Shown: positions 8,896 to 18,388 of the stretch, piece after piece
Layout: every line of letters begins with the position of its first letter
Numbering within the stretch: the stretch's first letter is position 1
Assembly (NCBI GenBank): GCA_016867975.1
Contig: VGIC01000001.1
Coordinates: 1 to 64,000, forward strand
Source of the DNA: Betaproteobacteria bacterium
GTDB taxonomy: Bacteria > Pseudomonadota > Gammaproteobacteria > Burkholderiales > Methylophilaceae
DNA: 64,000 nt
Reading direction: 5' to 3'
Position numbers and translations under genes: made by a program
Notes under the pieces: generated by a model
The model's input: the letters and a program-made list of their open reading frames with translations, nothing else
Databases searched by the model: none
Told to the model about the DNA's origin: nothing

Positions 8896-10032
8896 TCATC
8901 GCTCCAGACTGGATTTTCGAGACTTGGCTCCCCAAAGTGTGAGCCATGTATCGGGTAAAATCGGACGCTGTTGAGCGCGTCGATAAAACAGATAGAGGGT
9001 AATGGAGAGGAACAGGAGATGCACAGGCCATAACCCCACAAAACCGTTGATCTTGCCTTGGACAATCCAAGCCTGCATGATGCTGAGTAGGTTGTTGTAA
9101 ATAACATAAATGATCAGTGCGATGGCAAAGTTGGCGGAACGACCTGCACGCGGATCAAGTGCGCTTAATGGGATGGCGAGTAACGATAGAATGAGAGCGG
9201 AGATGGGGATGGCAATGCGCCACTGTAGCTCCGCGCTATTGGTGCTATTTTTCTCCAAAAGGAGTTCTCGACTAGATTTTGATTGCGTGCTTGGTGGCTC
9301 ATGTTTGACTTCTTTGGCCTCTACTCGGATAGCATAAGTTCCGAATGCGGTAGTCGAAAACTCTGGTGAGCCAAGCCCCCCCTGGTAGCGCCTGCCGTTC
9401 TTCATGAGTAAAAATTGATCGCCATTTTTTTCTAAGTAACGGCCACCTTGTGCAGCGACAATAATGCCTGTTTTCTGGTGCTGAGAAGATTGGACAAATA
9501 TGTTCTTTACGATGTTGCCAAGCTCATCAAAACTTTCGATGAAGTATACGCGTTCACCGTTGCTGGACTCTTTGAATACGCCTGGGCTGATAGAGGACAG
9601 TTCATCGCGGCTTTTCAATTGATCGCGGTATGTCTCGCCTTGACTCACTGCCCATGGCATTACAAACAGACTCAAGATAAAAATAAAGGTGACCACCGGT
9701 GCGATAAAAATGAAGACGGGGCGAATCCAGCTAGTAATGCCCAGTCCGCTACTAAACCAGATCACCATTTCGGAGTCGCGATACCAGCGTGATAGGGTCA
9801 TCAGGACAGCTAAGAATAAGGTTAACGACAGCGTCATAGGCAAAAACTTAACGATGCTAAACCCAAGTAAGGTAGTCACGGCATCGTGAGGAAGAATGCC
9901 CTTGGCTGCAAGGCGAATGAGATTGCCGGCGCGCTGGGCGATGACAATGCCAATCAAAATGAGAAAGGCGCCAGCAGCAGTGGTGATGAGTTCATGTAAT
10001 AATGAGCGTCTAAAGAGCATGGAGTTGGGCAT
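8896..10032 (-). CDS. lptF: LPS export ABC transporter permease LptF
   Basis: LptF pairs with LptG in the LptB2FG lipopolysaccharide extractor. The 378-residue protein has the typical start LFRRSLLHELITTA, six membrane segments and a central periplasmic domain. ATG at 10030-10032 is used; ATG at 10018-10020, four codons in, gives the start seen in most relatives, and neither has a clear Shine-Dalgarno site. The gene faces away from pepA across a 78-base gap that must hold both promoters. Confidence 0.94.
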   Translation of the reverse strand: MPNSMLFRRSLLHELITTAAGAFLILIGIVIAQRAGNLIRLAAKGILPHDAVTTLLGFSIVKFLPMTLSLTLFLAVLMTLSRWYRDSEMVIWFSSGLGITSWIRPVFIFIAPVVTFIFILSLFVMPWAVSQGETYRDQLKSRDELSSISPGVFKESSNGERVYFIESFDELGNIVKNIFVQSSQHQKTGIIVAAQGGRYLEKNGDQFLLMKNGRRYQGGLGSPEFSTTAFGTYAIRVEAKEVKHEPPSTQSKSSRELLLEKNSTNSAELQWRIAIPISALILSLLAIPLSALDPRAGRSANFAIALIIYVIYNNLLSIMQAWIVQGKINGFVGLWPVHLLFLSITLYLFYRRAQQRPILPDTWLTLWGAKSRKSSLER

Positions 10033-10110
10033 TCAGCGTTTAATTACGGTTGTGTATTACCAGTAAAACACGCGATAATTTCTCAATAGTAACTTCAAGG
10101 ATGTAATTAG

Positions 10111-11631
10111 ATGGAATTTAGCATAAAAACCAGTAGTGCGGAGAAACAGCGTAGTAATTGTGTCATTGTCGGGGTGTATGAATCACGCCAGCTGTCTGCA
10201 GCTGCACAATCGCTAGACCAGGTTTCATCAGGCTATTTATCGAATATTCTCAAGCGCGGTGATTTGGATGGAAAGCTGGAGTCGACTCTGATGCTACATG
10301 ATGTCCCTGGAACAGCGTGTGAGCGTATCTTGCTGGTTGGTCTGGGGAAGAAGAGTGAGTTTGCTGAGAGACAATTCCGCAAAGCGGTACGTGCATCCAC
10401 TAAAGCAGCACGGGCAAGCGGCTCGGCTGATGCGGTAAGCTTTTTGGCTGAGTTGCCAGTAGCAAAACTAAGCCTGCGCCGCAAAATGGCACATCTCGCA
10501 GAAGTGTCATTAGATACCACTTACCATTTTGATGCGATCAAGCGCAAGCAAGAGGCCTCTGATGAGAAGTCAGCGAAGAAAGGGCTTAAAAAACTGGTGA
10601 TTGCCATCTCTGATGCAAAAGAAAAAACTGAGGCAGAGGCAGGCTTAGCCGATGGTAAGGCCTTGGCGAGTGGCGTAAGTTTGACTAAGGACTTGGGTAA
10701 TTTGCCTCCCAATGTGTGTACCCCGAGCTATTTGGCTGAGCAAGCTCAGAAATTGGGCAAGGATTATGGTTTTAAAGTCACCATTCTGGAGCAGGACAAG
10801 CTTGAAAAATTGGGCATGGGGTCATTTCTTGGTGTAACGCAAGGCAGTGATGAGCCCCCCAAGTTCATTGTGATGGAGTATCTCAAAGGTAAAAAATCTC
10901 AAAAACCGGTGGTGCTGGTTGGCAAAGGCATTACTTTCGATACCGGCGGGATCTCTCTAAAACCCGGCGCCGAAATGGATGAGATGAAATATGATATGTG
11001 CGGTGCCGCCAGTGTGTTGGGCACATTTAAGACCATTGCAGAGATGGACCTGCCCTTGAATGTCGTGGGGCTAATTCCCACCTGCGAGAACATGCCAAGC
11101 GGGCGCGCAACACGACCTGGTGACGTGTTAACCAGCATGTCTGGGATGACCATAGAGGTATTGAATACCGATGCAGAAGGTCGTCTGATTCTTTGTGATG
11201 CCTTGACCTATGCAGAGCAATTTGAACCCAGTGTGGTGGTGGACATCGCAACCTTGACCGGGGCTTGTGTGATTGCGTTGGGTGCGCATGCAAGTGGTCT
11301 TTTCAGCAATAATAACGCGTTAGCCAAAGAGTTACTCCGAGCAGGTGAGGTATCGATGGATCGAGCATGGCACATGCCACTTTGGGATGACTATCAGTCA
11401 CAGTTGGACAGCAATTTTGCAGACATGGCTAATATTGGTGGGCGTGCAGCAGGTAGTGTCACAGCGGCTTGTTTTCTGTCTCGCTTTGCTAAAAAATATG
11501 ATTGGGCCCATCTGGACATTGCGGGCACTGCTTGGAAGTCTGGCAAGGAGAAAGGCGGCACTGGACGTCCAGTACCATTGTTGACAGAGTTCTTGGTAGC
11601 GCGTGCGGCAAAAGTGAATCCTACGGTGTAA
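10111..11631 (+). CDS. pepA: Leucyl aminopeptidase (M17)
   Basis: This cytosolic di-zinc/manganese aminopeptidase of the M17 family removes N-terminal Leu and other residues. The 506-residue length is normal. The catalytic domain shows VGKGITFDTGGISLKP (metal-binding Lys and Asp, about 270-285), KYDMCGAA, and the diagnostic NTDAEGRLIL (about 352-361). Some PepA proteins also bind DNA (XerC/D cofactor, carAB repression), unproven here. An AAGGAT site lies upstream of ATG. holC starts two bases after the stop. Confidence 0.97.
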   Translation: MEFSIKTSSAEKQRSNCVIVGVYESRQLSAAAQSLDQVSSGYLSNILKRGDLDGKLESTLMLHDVPGTACERILLVGLGKKSEFAERQFRKAVRASTKAARASGSADAVSFLAELPVAKLSLRRKMAHLAEVSLDTTYHFDAIKRKQEASDEKSAKKGLKKLVIAISDAKEKTEAEAGLADGKALASGVSLTKDLGNLPPNVCTPSYLAEQAQKLGKDYGFKVTILEQDKLEKLGMGSFLGVTQGSDEPPKFIVMEYLKGKKSQKPVVLVGKGITFDTGGISLKPGAEMDEMKYDMCGAASVLGTFKTIAEMDLPLNVVGLIPTCENMPSGRATRPGDVLTSMSGMTIEVLNTDAEGRLILCDALTYAEQFEPSVVVDIATLTGACVIALGAHASGLFSNNNALAKELLRAGEVSMDRAWHMPLWDDYQSQLDSNFADMANIGGRAAGSVTAACFLSRFAKKYDWAHLDIAGTAWKSGKEKGGTGRPVPLLTEFLVARAAKVNPTV

Positions 11632-11633
11632 AC

Positions 11634-12059
11634 ATGACACGAGTCGAATTCTTCTTTAACGTACCGGATAAACTCTTGCTAGTAGCGCAGTTGTGTGAGC
11701 AGGCCATCACCAAAGGTCGAAGGATCACTATATTTTCCAAGGATGTGGCCATGTGTGAACAGGTGAGGCGGCAACTCTGGCAAAGTTCTGCAACGAGCTT
11801 TTTGGCAAATGCGATTCCGGCTGAAGCTGAAAGTCAGCATACGCCTATCATCATTGATTCAGATGGTCAGGTTTCGCTTCAGGATGATGTGTTGATTAAT
11901 CTGCAACAACAACATCCTCCATTTTTTAGTCGTTTTAGATACCTAATCGAGATGGTTGGAATAGATGAGCTGGACAAGTCTGAGGCACGTCAACGCTATA
12001 AGTTCTACCGCGACCGTGGTTATCAGATTCAATCTACGGATACGGCAACAACGCAGTAG
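11634..12059 (+). CDS. holC: DNA polymerase III chi subunit
   Basis: HolC links the clamp loader to SSB. The 141-residue product begins TRVEFFFNVPDKL and contains LCEQAITKGRRITIFS and RYKFYRDRGYQI, as in the family. The ATG at 11634 lies immediately after the pepA stop and gives the normal length; longer in-frame extension into pepA is not needed. The pepA-holC order is conserved in proteobacteria. Confidence 0.93.
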   Translation: MTRVEFFFNVPDKLLLVAQLCEQAITKGRRITIFSKDVAMCEQVRRQLWQSSATSFLANAIPAEAESQHTPIIIDSDGQVSLQDDVLINLQQQHPPFFSRFRYLIEMVGIDELDKSEARQRYKFYRDRGYQIQSTDTATTQ

Positions 12060-12093
12060 AAAATAAGCCATTTTTAACAGGGGCGTTGACAAT

Positions 12094-13149
12094 ATGCAAG
12101 ATGATGATATTCCAGTGTTGACCGAGGTGCTGTATGCCCCAATGGCAGAGGTGACCCCTGAGTTCATGGCGAAAGTGATTGCTCAGATTAAACCTCAACT
12201 TACAGCCGAGATTGAAGAATCTGTTGCACATAAGGTGAAGAGTAGTCTGCAACAAGAGATGATGAATCATTTGATGAGTGAATCAGCCAATATTCAGAAG
12301 TCTGACCAAGCTTATCTTTCCAGTGCGCTGACGCAACAGTCAGACCAACACGCTGAGCATCTAAAACAATTGCAACAAGTGCTTGAATCGTCCATTAGGC
12401 AACGCATTCAAGAAGAAGTGTCGATTGCCAAACAGTCAGTGATGGATCAAACGGCGCAGTTTGTGGATAAAGTCAGAGCTGATCTGGCGACGGACGTGCC
12501 CAAGATGTTGCATGCGAATACAGAGATCATCAAGTCTGAGTTGAATCATCTCTTTAGCCGCATGCAGCAACAGGGTGCGGACGAGGTGCAGGCGAAGTTG
12601 ACGGATGCATTGCCAAAGCTGCAACAGGACTTAACGAATCAGTTGCAGCACACACTCGCCACCTTAGAGAGGGAGACAGTCGAGCATGCTGAGCATAGCT
12701 TGCAAGAAAAAATCTCTGCTTTGCATGAGACCATTTTGACCGAACATAGAGTGGACTTGGCTCAAGCGCTTTCTTCGGTTTATAAGGAGTTGACGCAACA
12801 GACGCAAGGTGAACTCAGTGCTTATCTGGATGCGCTACAGTCACAATCTGAGCAGCATTTGCAACAGAAGCTGGGGGACACCTTCCCCGCACTATATCAG
12901 GGCTTGTCCGACGAATTGACAGCTAAACTCAAGATTGATTTCGATGCGTTGGCGGAAGATGCAAAGGCTGATTATCTACAGGGATTAAATGCTGAGCTTC
13001 CGACCGTAGAGGACGTGCTTGGTAACAAAGTTTTACAGATATTGGATATAGAAGTGCCAAAGATCGAACAAAAAGTTGGCGAGGTTGTCAATGCGGAGGT
13101 CGAGCGCTTGATTGATTCAGTGCGACTGGTGTTTCAGCGCCCCAATTAG
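12094..13149 (+). CDS. Long coiled-coil, Gln/Glu-rich protein of unknown function
   Basis: The 351-residue protein starts with the short motif DDDIPVLTEVL, which resembles the N terminus of small DUF2486-type proteins that follow holC in other betaproteobacteria. Residues about 25-340 are almost wholly predicted helix with heptad-like leucine spacing and many Gln, Glu, His and Lys residues (LQQVL, LQEKI, LQQKL), giving a long coiled coil. No signal peptide or membrane segment is visible. It lies 34 bases after holC, so it is probably co-transcribed. The conserved N-terminal peptide could be a docking site; that is inference. Confidence 0.7.
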   Translation: MQDDDIPVLTEVLYAPMAEVTPEFMAKVIAQIKPQLTAEIEESVAHKVKSSLQQEMMNHLMSESANIQKSDQAYLSSALTQQSDQHAEHLKQLQQVLESSIRQRIQEEVSIAKQSVMDQTAQFVDKVRADLATDVPKMLHANTEIIKSELNHLFSRMQQQGADEVQAKLTDALPKLQQDLTNQLQHTLATLERETVEHAEHSLQEKISALHETILTEHRVDLAQALSSVYKELTQQTQGELSAYLDALQSQSEQHLQQKLGDTFPALYQGLSDELTAKLKIDFDALAEDAKADYLQGLNAELPTVEDVLGNKVLQILDIEVPKIEQKVGEVVNAEVERLIDSVRLVFQRPN

Positions 13150-13163
13150 TCGGGGCCTGAGCG

Positions 13164-13547
13164 TCACAGGTCACTGATAGATTTCTTATAGGCTTCAGCG
13201 CTTAGAAGCTGAAACTCCAGTTGCTCGTCCTCAGGTTTGTACCGGAATATCCACGCTTTATATGGATCATCGTTGATAGACTCTGGAGTGTTGCTAAGTG
13301 ATTGATTAATTTCAACCACAACACCGTTTGCGGGTGCGTAAAGGTCTGACCCTGTTTTGACTGACTCGACTAATCCGCATGATGCACCAGCGTGCAACTG
13401 TTGGCCAATCGCAGGAGTGTCGACAAATACGATGTCTCCCAACAAGTCCTGCGCGTAATCGGTAATACCGGCTTCCCAGATGCCATTAGCTAAAGGCTTT
13501 GTCCAAAGGTGCTCATGGCTATAAAATAATGACTCTGGTGTATGCAT
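13164..13547 (-). CDS. gcvH: Glycine cleavage system H protein (stand-alone)
   Basis: This is a lipoyl-carrier protein of 127 residues, normal for GcvH. It shows the entry pattern H.W.....G....GITDYAQ..LGDIVFV and the lipoylation site at Lys64 in ESVKTGSDLYAP. It shuttles the aminomethyl group between the P, T and L proteins in glycine decarboxylation and can serve as a lipoate relay. No gcvT or gcvP is adjacent, so it is either an orphan copy or the system is split. The gene converges on the coiled-coil gene and diverges from pbpG. Confidence 0.92.
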   Translation of the reverse strand: MHTPESLFYSHEHLWTKPLANGIWEAGITDYAQDLLGDIVFVDTPAIGQQLHAGASCGLVESVKTGSDLYAPANGVVVEINQSLSNTPESINDDPYKAWIFRYKPEDEQLEFQLLSAEAYKKSISDL

Positions 13548-13666
13548 TTTATTGATAAATCTTATTGATTAACGATGTCGGCGATTTTAACGTAAATTAC
13601 AATATACGGTATGTAGTTTATAAGATTTCATTACTTCAATTTCTTTATGCATGAAGGCGCTATTAA

Positions 13667-13696
13667 TTGATGACAAAGTTAAAGTTTTTATATAAT
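13667..13696 (+). promoter_or_regulatory. Sigma-70 promoter for pbpG
   Basis: A TTGATG -35-like hexamer (13667-13672) and a perfect TATAAT -10 (13691-13696) are separated by 18 bases. The predicted start is near 13703, about 27 bases ahead of the GTG start. Confidence 0.55.
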
Positions 13697-13729
13697 ATTT
13701 ACTCATAACTCTATGAGGAAAAAGAAGTT

Positions 13730-14704
13730 GTGATTAATTTCGCTCGAAAACTGATTCTTTGCTACATCGCAGCGACAATGACCATCGCGCCGATGACCCT
13801 CCACGCTGCCAGCAAGAAATCCCATAAACACAGCACGTCAGCGGTCAAATATAAAGTCGTTAAATATAAAACTGGCGGACGTAAGGCGCAGCGCGTCAAT
13901 GCAGTGACCGATTATTACGATGGCACTCGCATTCCTGCACTAGCATCATCCAAGGCTCTAGTCATCAATCAGCTTACCGGCGAAACTGTCTACGCGAAGA
14001 ATACCGGCGTTACAACGCCGATTGCGTCCGTGACCAAGCTGATGACCGCAATGGTGATGCTGGATGCGCATTTTTCGATGGATGAATTGTTGACGATTTC
14101 GGATGAAGATGTGGATTATCTGAAGGGGACACGCTCTAGGTTGGCATTAGGGACGACATTGACACGAGGCGAACTGTTGCAGCTGGCGTTGATGGCTTCG
14201 GAGAATCGCGCTGCCTCGGCTTTGGGGCGTCATTATCCAGGCGGCAACACTGCATTTATTCAAGCAATGAATCATAAAGCGCTAGCCTTGGGGATGAAAT
14301 CAAGCAGATTTGTGGATGCTACGGGTTTGGATCGTAATAATGTATCCACTGCGGAAGATCTGGTTAAAATGGTGAGCGCAGCTTACCAGTACCCCGAAAT
14401 TCGTCAAGTGAGTACAATGCCCTCGCAGGAAATCATCATCTCCAATCGCCATCACCCACTGAATTTTGTGAATACCAATGCATTAGTACGCGGTGGTAAC
14501 TGGACCATAGGATTATCCAAGACAGGCTTTATCAATGAGGCAGGTCGTTGTCTTGTGATGCAAGCTGAGATTTCTGGTCAGCCGCTGATTATCGTTTTGC
14601 TTGATTCTGTGGGCAAGATGTCTCGCATTGGTGATGCAAATCGCATCCGTAAATGGGTGGAATACAATCAGGTTGCTTCATTGGGAGATCATGTAAAGGG
14701 CTAG
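13730..14704 (+). CDS. pbpG: D-alanyl-D-alanine endopeptidase, PBP7-like
   Basis: This serine peptidase of the S11 family acts on peptidoglycan cross-links in the periplasm. All three penicillin-binding motifs are present: SVTK at 100-103, SEN at 157-159 and KTG at 264-266. A hydrophobic signal segment (about 5-26, ending LHAAS) is followed by a basic linker. The 324-residue length and lack of the C-terminal amphipathic anchor of PBP5/6 favour the PBP7/PbpG type. Translation starts at GTG after an AGGAAAAAG stretch. Confidence 0.9.
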   Translation: MINFARKLILCYIAATMTIAPMTLHAASKKSHKHSTSAVKYKVVKYKTGGRKAQRVNAVTDYYDGTRIPALASSKALVINQLTGETVYAKNTGVTTPIASVTKLMTAMVMLDAHFSMDELLTISDEDVDYLKGTRSRLALGTTLTRGELLQLALMASENRAASALGRHYPGGNTAFIQAMNHKALALGMKSSRFVDATGLDRNNVSTAEDLVKMVSAAYQYPEIRQVSTMPSQEIIISNRHHPLNFVNTNALVRGGNWTIGLSKTGFINEAGRCLVMQAEISGQPLIIVLLDSVGKMSRIGDANRIRKWVEYNQVASLGDHVKG

Positions 14705-14715
14705 CACCGTAGCGT

Positions 14716-14741
14716 AAAGAAGCGGTCATGGCCGCTTCTTT
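14716..14741. terminator. Bidirectional terminator between pbpG and topA
   Basis: A ten-base perfect stem, AAAGAAGCGG paired with CCGCTTCTTT around a six-base loop, lies between the convergent pbpG and topA genes and can act for both strands. Confidence 0.75.
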
Positions 14742-14755
14742 ATTTGCAACAACGT

Positions 14756-17329
14756 TCACCCTTTTTTTACAGTGGCCCTGGTAGAAGCTTTCTTCGTTGC
14801 TGCCTTTTTTGTTTCAGCCTTCTTGGCAGTAGTCTTTTCTGTGGTCTTAGTTGCTGATTTTTTTGCAGTAGTCTTTTTGGTTGATGCCTCTTTGGCTGCT
14901 TTGGCGACAAGCAATTCCAAAGACTCTTCCAAAGTAAGTGCTTCAGGCGCTATGTTTTTGGGGATCGTTGCCCTGATCTTACCGTGCTGAACGTAAGGTC
15001 CATATCGACCAGAAAACACTTCGATTTGCCCATCTTCAGTCGGATGATTGCCCAGTGAACACAAAGGAGCTGGCCCTGCGTTGGTTTGCGCCAACAGGTT
15101 GACGGCTTCAGCCAGGTCGATGCTAAAAACACTCATGTGCTTGGGAATAGATTTGAACTTTGCATCGTGATTGACGTAAGGACCAAATCTTCCGATATTG
15201 GCCACGACTTTTTTATTGGTTTCCGGATGCACGCCCAGGTCACGAGGAAGTGATAGCAACATGTTGGCTGTTTCCAGATTAACACTGGTAAGCGGGATTT
15301 CCTTGGGAATGCTCACACGCTTTGGCTTCTTCTTTTCCCCATCAACTGGCAAACCTAGCTGTAGATAAGGGCCATAGGGACCGCTCATGAGGTAGATGCT
15401 CTTGCCGGATGATGGCTCTGTGCCAATGGAAACAGGATCTGCTCCCGCCGTGGTGGCTCCATCAATACTGCGCTTGTAATCGCATTTCGGCGTATCGTTG
15501 TAACCGGTACAGCCAATAAAACTGCCATAGCGGCTTAGCTGTTTCTGTAGCGGTTTTCCACATTTTGGACAGGCCTCATCTATAATTTCATTGCCTGGTC
15601 GATCTACATCGGCTTTCCGGTGGATTTGCTGACTAAAGTCGGTCCAGAATTTATCCATCAATGGAATCCAGTCACGCTCGCCTTCAGCTACACGATCAAG
15701 CGCATCCTCCAGATTGGCCGTGAAGTCATAATCCATATACTTGGTAAAGTGTTCCGTTAGAAACTTATTGACGACACGTCCAACGTCTGTCGGGATAAAG
15801 CGCTTCTTATCCAGTTCGGCATACTCACGATCTTGTAGCGTGCTGATGATGGATGCGTAGGTAGAAGGCCGACCAATCCCATATTCTTCCAAAGCTTTTA
15901 CTAGACTCGCTTCGGAATAACGTGGTGGGGGCTCGGTAAAGTGCTGTTCACCGTAGATCTTTTCTACAGAAAGAATTTCACCAGTCTCCAGATTAGGAAG
16001 CTTGCTTTCACCTTCCTCTTCCTCGTCGTCTGAACCTTCCATATAGACTGCAATGAAGCCAGGAAAAACCAGTGTTTGCCCAGTGGCGCGAAACAGATTG
16101 GCATCGTTGCCTATGTTCAGATCGACACTCACTGCATCAAATTTTGCCGGCGCCATTTGGCAGGCCAAGGCTCGTTTCCAGATTATTTCATACAGTTTAA
16201 ACTGTTCGTCACTCAGAAATTGACACACCTGTGCCGGTGTGCGGAAAATGTCAGTCGGTCGGATGGCCTCGTGCGCTTCCTGGGCGCTTTTGGATTTGGT
16301 TTTATACTGAATCGACGTTTTGGGAAGATAAGCTGCCTCAAAATTCTTTTTCACATAATCTCGAATTTGCATGACAGCTTCAGCGGCCAAGCTGAAAGAA
16401 TCGGTACGCATATAGGTAATCAGACCGACGGTGCCACCGCCAACATCAACGCCTTCATAAAGCTGTTGAGCAATGCGCATGGCGCGAGAAGTTGTGAAAC
16501 CGAGCTTGCGCACTGCTTCTTGTTGTAAGGTGGATGTCGTGAATGGCGCAGCGGGGCTACGGCTACGCTGTTTCTTTTCAACGCGGGATACTGTGGTTTT
16601 TCCAGCGCAGGCTAACAGCAATTTGCCTACGATATCTGCCTGCTGATCATGTTGGGTGACGGTAAATTGCTCGACTTTCTGATTGTTCAACTGTACCAGT
16701 TTGGCTTTGAAGCTATGCTGATGTTTCAACGCGTCCAGATGGACGGTCCAATATTCCTGTGATTTGAAGGCCTCGATCTCAAGTTCACGTTCAACAATCA
16801 GGCGTAATGCCGGGCTTTGTACGCGGCCGGCAGAAAGACCGCGACGGATTTTTTTCCAGAGTAGCGGCGATAGATTAAAACCGACGAGGTAATCCAGTGC
16901 ACGTCGTGCCTGTTGTGCGTTGACCATCGACATGGAGATGTCGCGCGGTTCTGCGATGGCGTGTTCAACGGCACCTTTGGTGATTTCGTGGAAGACAACG
17001 CGTTTCAATACTTTGTTTTTAAGCAGGTGCCTGGATTTAAGAATCTCGGCGAGATGCCATGAAATCGCCTCCCCTTCACGATCAGGGTCGGTTGCAAGGT
17101 AGATGCTTTCTGCATTTTTAACAGCCTTGGCAATCGCGTCCACGTGCCGGCTATTACGTTCAATAATATCGTATTTCATGGCGAAGTGTTGCTCAGGATC
17201 TACTGCACCATTTTTAGGGATCAAATCCCGTACGTGACCATACGAAGCAAGAACTTCATAGTCGCTGCCGAGATATTTCTTCAGCGTTTTCGCTTTGGAT
17301 GGAGATTCAACTATGAGTAATTTGGACAT
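14756..17329 (-). CDS. topA: DNA topoisomerase I
   Basis: This type IA topoisomerase relaxes negative supercoils. In the 857-residue protein the Toprim domain carries ESPSKAK (8-14) and DPDREGEAI (81-89), and the catalytic tyrosine is Tyr306 in TYMRTDS. One C-terminal four-cysteine zinc knuckle is visible (CPKCGKPL...CTGY..TPKC, about 575-605), followed by zinc-less topoisomerase C-terminal repeats (SGPYGPYLQLG, IGRFGPYVNH, SGRYGPYVQHG). The last about 45 residues are a Lys/Ala/Thr-rich histone-like tail, common in betaproteobacterial TopA and likely DNA-binding. Confidence 0.97.
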   Translation of the reverse strand: MSKLLIVESPSKAKTLKKYLGSDYEVLASYGHVRDLIPKNGAVDPEQHFAMKYDIIERNSRHVDAIAKAVKNAESIYLATDPDREGEAISWHLAEILKSRHLLKNKVLKRVVFHEITKGAVEHAIAEPRDISMSMVNAQQARRALDYLVGFNLSPLLWKKIRRGLSAGRVQSPALRLIVERELEIEAFKSQEYWTVHLDALKHQHSFKAKLVQLNNQKVEQFTVTQHDQQADIVGKLLLACAGKTTVSRVEKKQRSRSPAAPFTTSTLQQEAVRKLGFTTSRAMRIAQQLYEGVDVGGGTVGLITYMRTDSFSLAAEAVMQIRDYVKKNFEAAYLPKTSIQYKTKSKSAQEAHEAIRPTDIFRTPAQVCQFLSDEQFKLYEIIWKRALACQMAPAKFDAVSVDLNIGNDANLFRATGQTLVFPGFIAVYMEGSDDEEEEGESKLPNLETGEILSVEKIYGEQHFTEPPPRYSEASLVKALEEYGIGRPSTYASIISTLQDREYAELDKKRFIPTDVGRVVNKFLTEHFTKYMDYDFTANLEDALDRVAEGERDWIPLMDKFWTDFSQQIHRKADVDRPGNEIIDEACPKCGKPLQKQLSRYGSFIGCTGYNDTPKCDYKRSIDGATTAGADPVSIGTEPSSGKSIYLMSGPYGPYLQLGLPVDGEKKKPKRVSIPKEIPLTSVNLETANMLLSLPRDLGVHPETNKKVVANIGRFGPYVNHDAKFKSIPKHMSVFSIDLAEAVNLLAQTNAGPAPLCSLGNHPTEDGQIEVFSGRYGPYVQHGKIRATIPKNIAPEALTLEESLELLVAKAAKEASTKKTTAKKSATKTTEKTTAKKAETKKAATKKASTRATVKKG

Positions 17330-17456
17330 GCCTGCCTAATGAATTAAGGTGAATGCTTAAGTTAACAGTGCAGATGATAACAAGGACAATGACTAAAATA
17401 CAATCAGTTATGTGGCGTGAGTGTTAATTTAATTGTATTAGTCTGTGTTCAATCGA

Positions 17457-18365
17457 CTATTTGTTACGAATGAATTGGATTCTGGTTTCGCTGCGCTCGG
17501 CCAGGCTGAGCGCCATTCCATCGGTATTGATGTCCCCGAATAACGGGTCTTCATCATCGATCTTGGCTTGGCTAAGGTTTTTGAAGTCGTATAAATTAAT
17601 ATCTGCTAAGTGGGAGGGCTCAACGTTCGAGAGGGCACGAAAGATATTGTTGATACGTCCTGGCTGCTCATGCTCCCAGTCTTGTAGCATGGCTTTAACT
17701 TTCTGACGTTGTAGGTTTTCCTGCCCACCACATAGGTCACATGGAATAATCGGAAATGCCATCTGGCGCGCATAACTTGCGATATCTTTTTCACTACAGT
17801 AAGCCAATGGTCGAATAACGATGTTCTGCTTGTCGTTGGTAGAGAGCTTGGGCGGCATGGCTTTCATCTTTGCCCCAAAGAACAGATTCAGAAAGAGTGT
17901 TTGTACAATATCGTCTCGGTGGTGTCCAAGAGCGATTTTATTGGCCCCCAATTCTTTTGCGGTGGTGTAGATAACACCACGCCGCAGACGAGAGCATAGA
18001 GAACATGTGGTTTTGCCCTCAGGAATCTTCTCTTTAACAATGGAGTAAGTGTCGGCTTCTACGATACGGTAGGTGATGCCTAATTTCTCAAAATAGCTAG
18101 GGAGAATATCTGCCGGAAAACCTGGCTGCTTCTGGTCTAGATTCATCGCAATTAGTTTGAAATCGATAGGCGCACGCTCCTGTAGTGCCAGCAGCATCAT
18201 GAGCAAGGCGTGAGAATCCTTTCCACCACTCATGCAAACAAGCACAGTATCTCCATCTTCAATCATGTTGTAGTCGCCGATAGCTTTTCCTGTATTGCTG
18301 ATCAGATTATTTCGCAGCTTGATGAAATTGTTGGAGTGATTGTCGGGCAGATGCTTGATGGTCAT
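17457..18365 (-). CDS. ttcA: tRNA 2-thiocytidine(32) synthetase
   Basis: TtcA thiolates C32 of certain tRNAs using ATP and an Fe-S cluster. The 302-residue protein has the PP-loop [11 protein letters not shown] (about 49-59), the [11 protein letters not shown] cysteine pair and the later CDLCGG cysteine pair. The gene follows the pteridine reductase gene at 23 bases in the same direction, suggesting co-transcription. Confidence 0.95.
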   Translation of the reverse strand: MTIKHLPDNHSNNFIKLRNNLISNTGKAIGDYNMIEDGDTVLVCMSGGKDSHALLMMLLALQERAPIDFKLIAMNLDQKQPGFPADILPSYFEKLGITYRIVEADTYSIVKEKIPEGKTTCSLCSRLRRGVIYTTAKELGANKIALGHHRDDIVQTLFLNLFFGAKMKAMPPKLSTNDKQNIVIRPLAYCSEKDIASYARQMAFPIIPCDLCGGQENLQRQKVKAMLQDWEHEQPGRINNIFRALSNVEPSHLADINLYDFKNLSQAKIDDEDPLFGDINTDGMALSLAERSETRIQFIRNK

Positions 18366-18388
18366 GTAAGCGGTAGTCCAGAGAAAAG

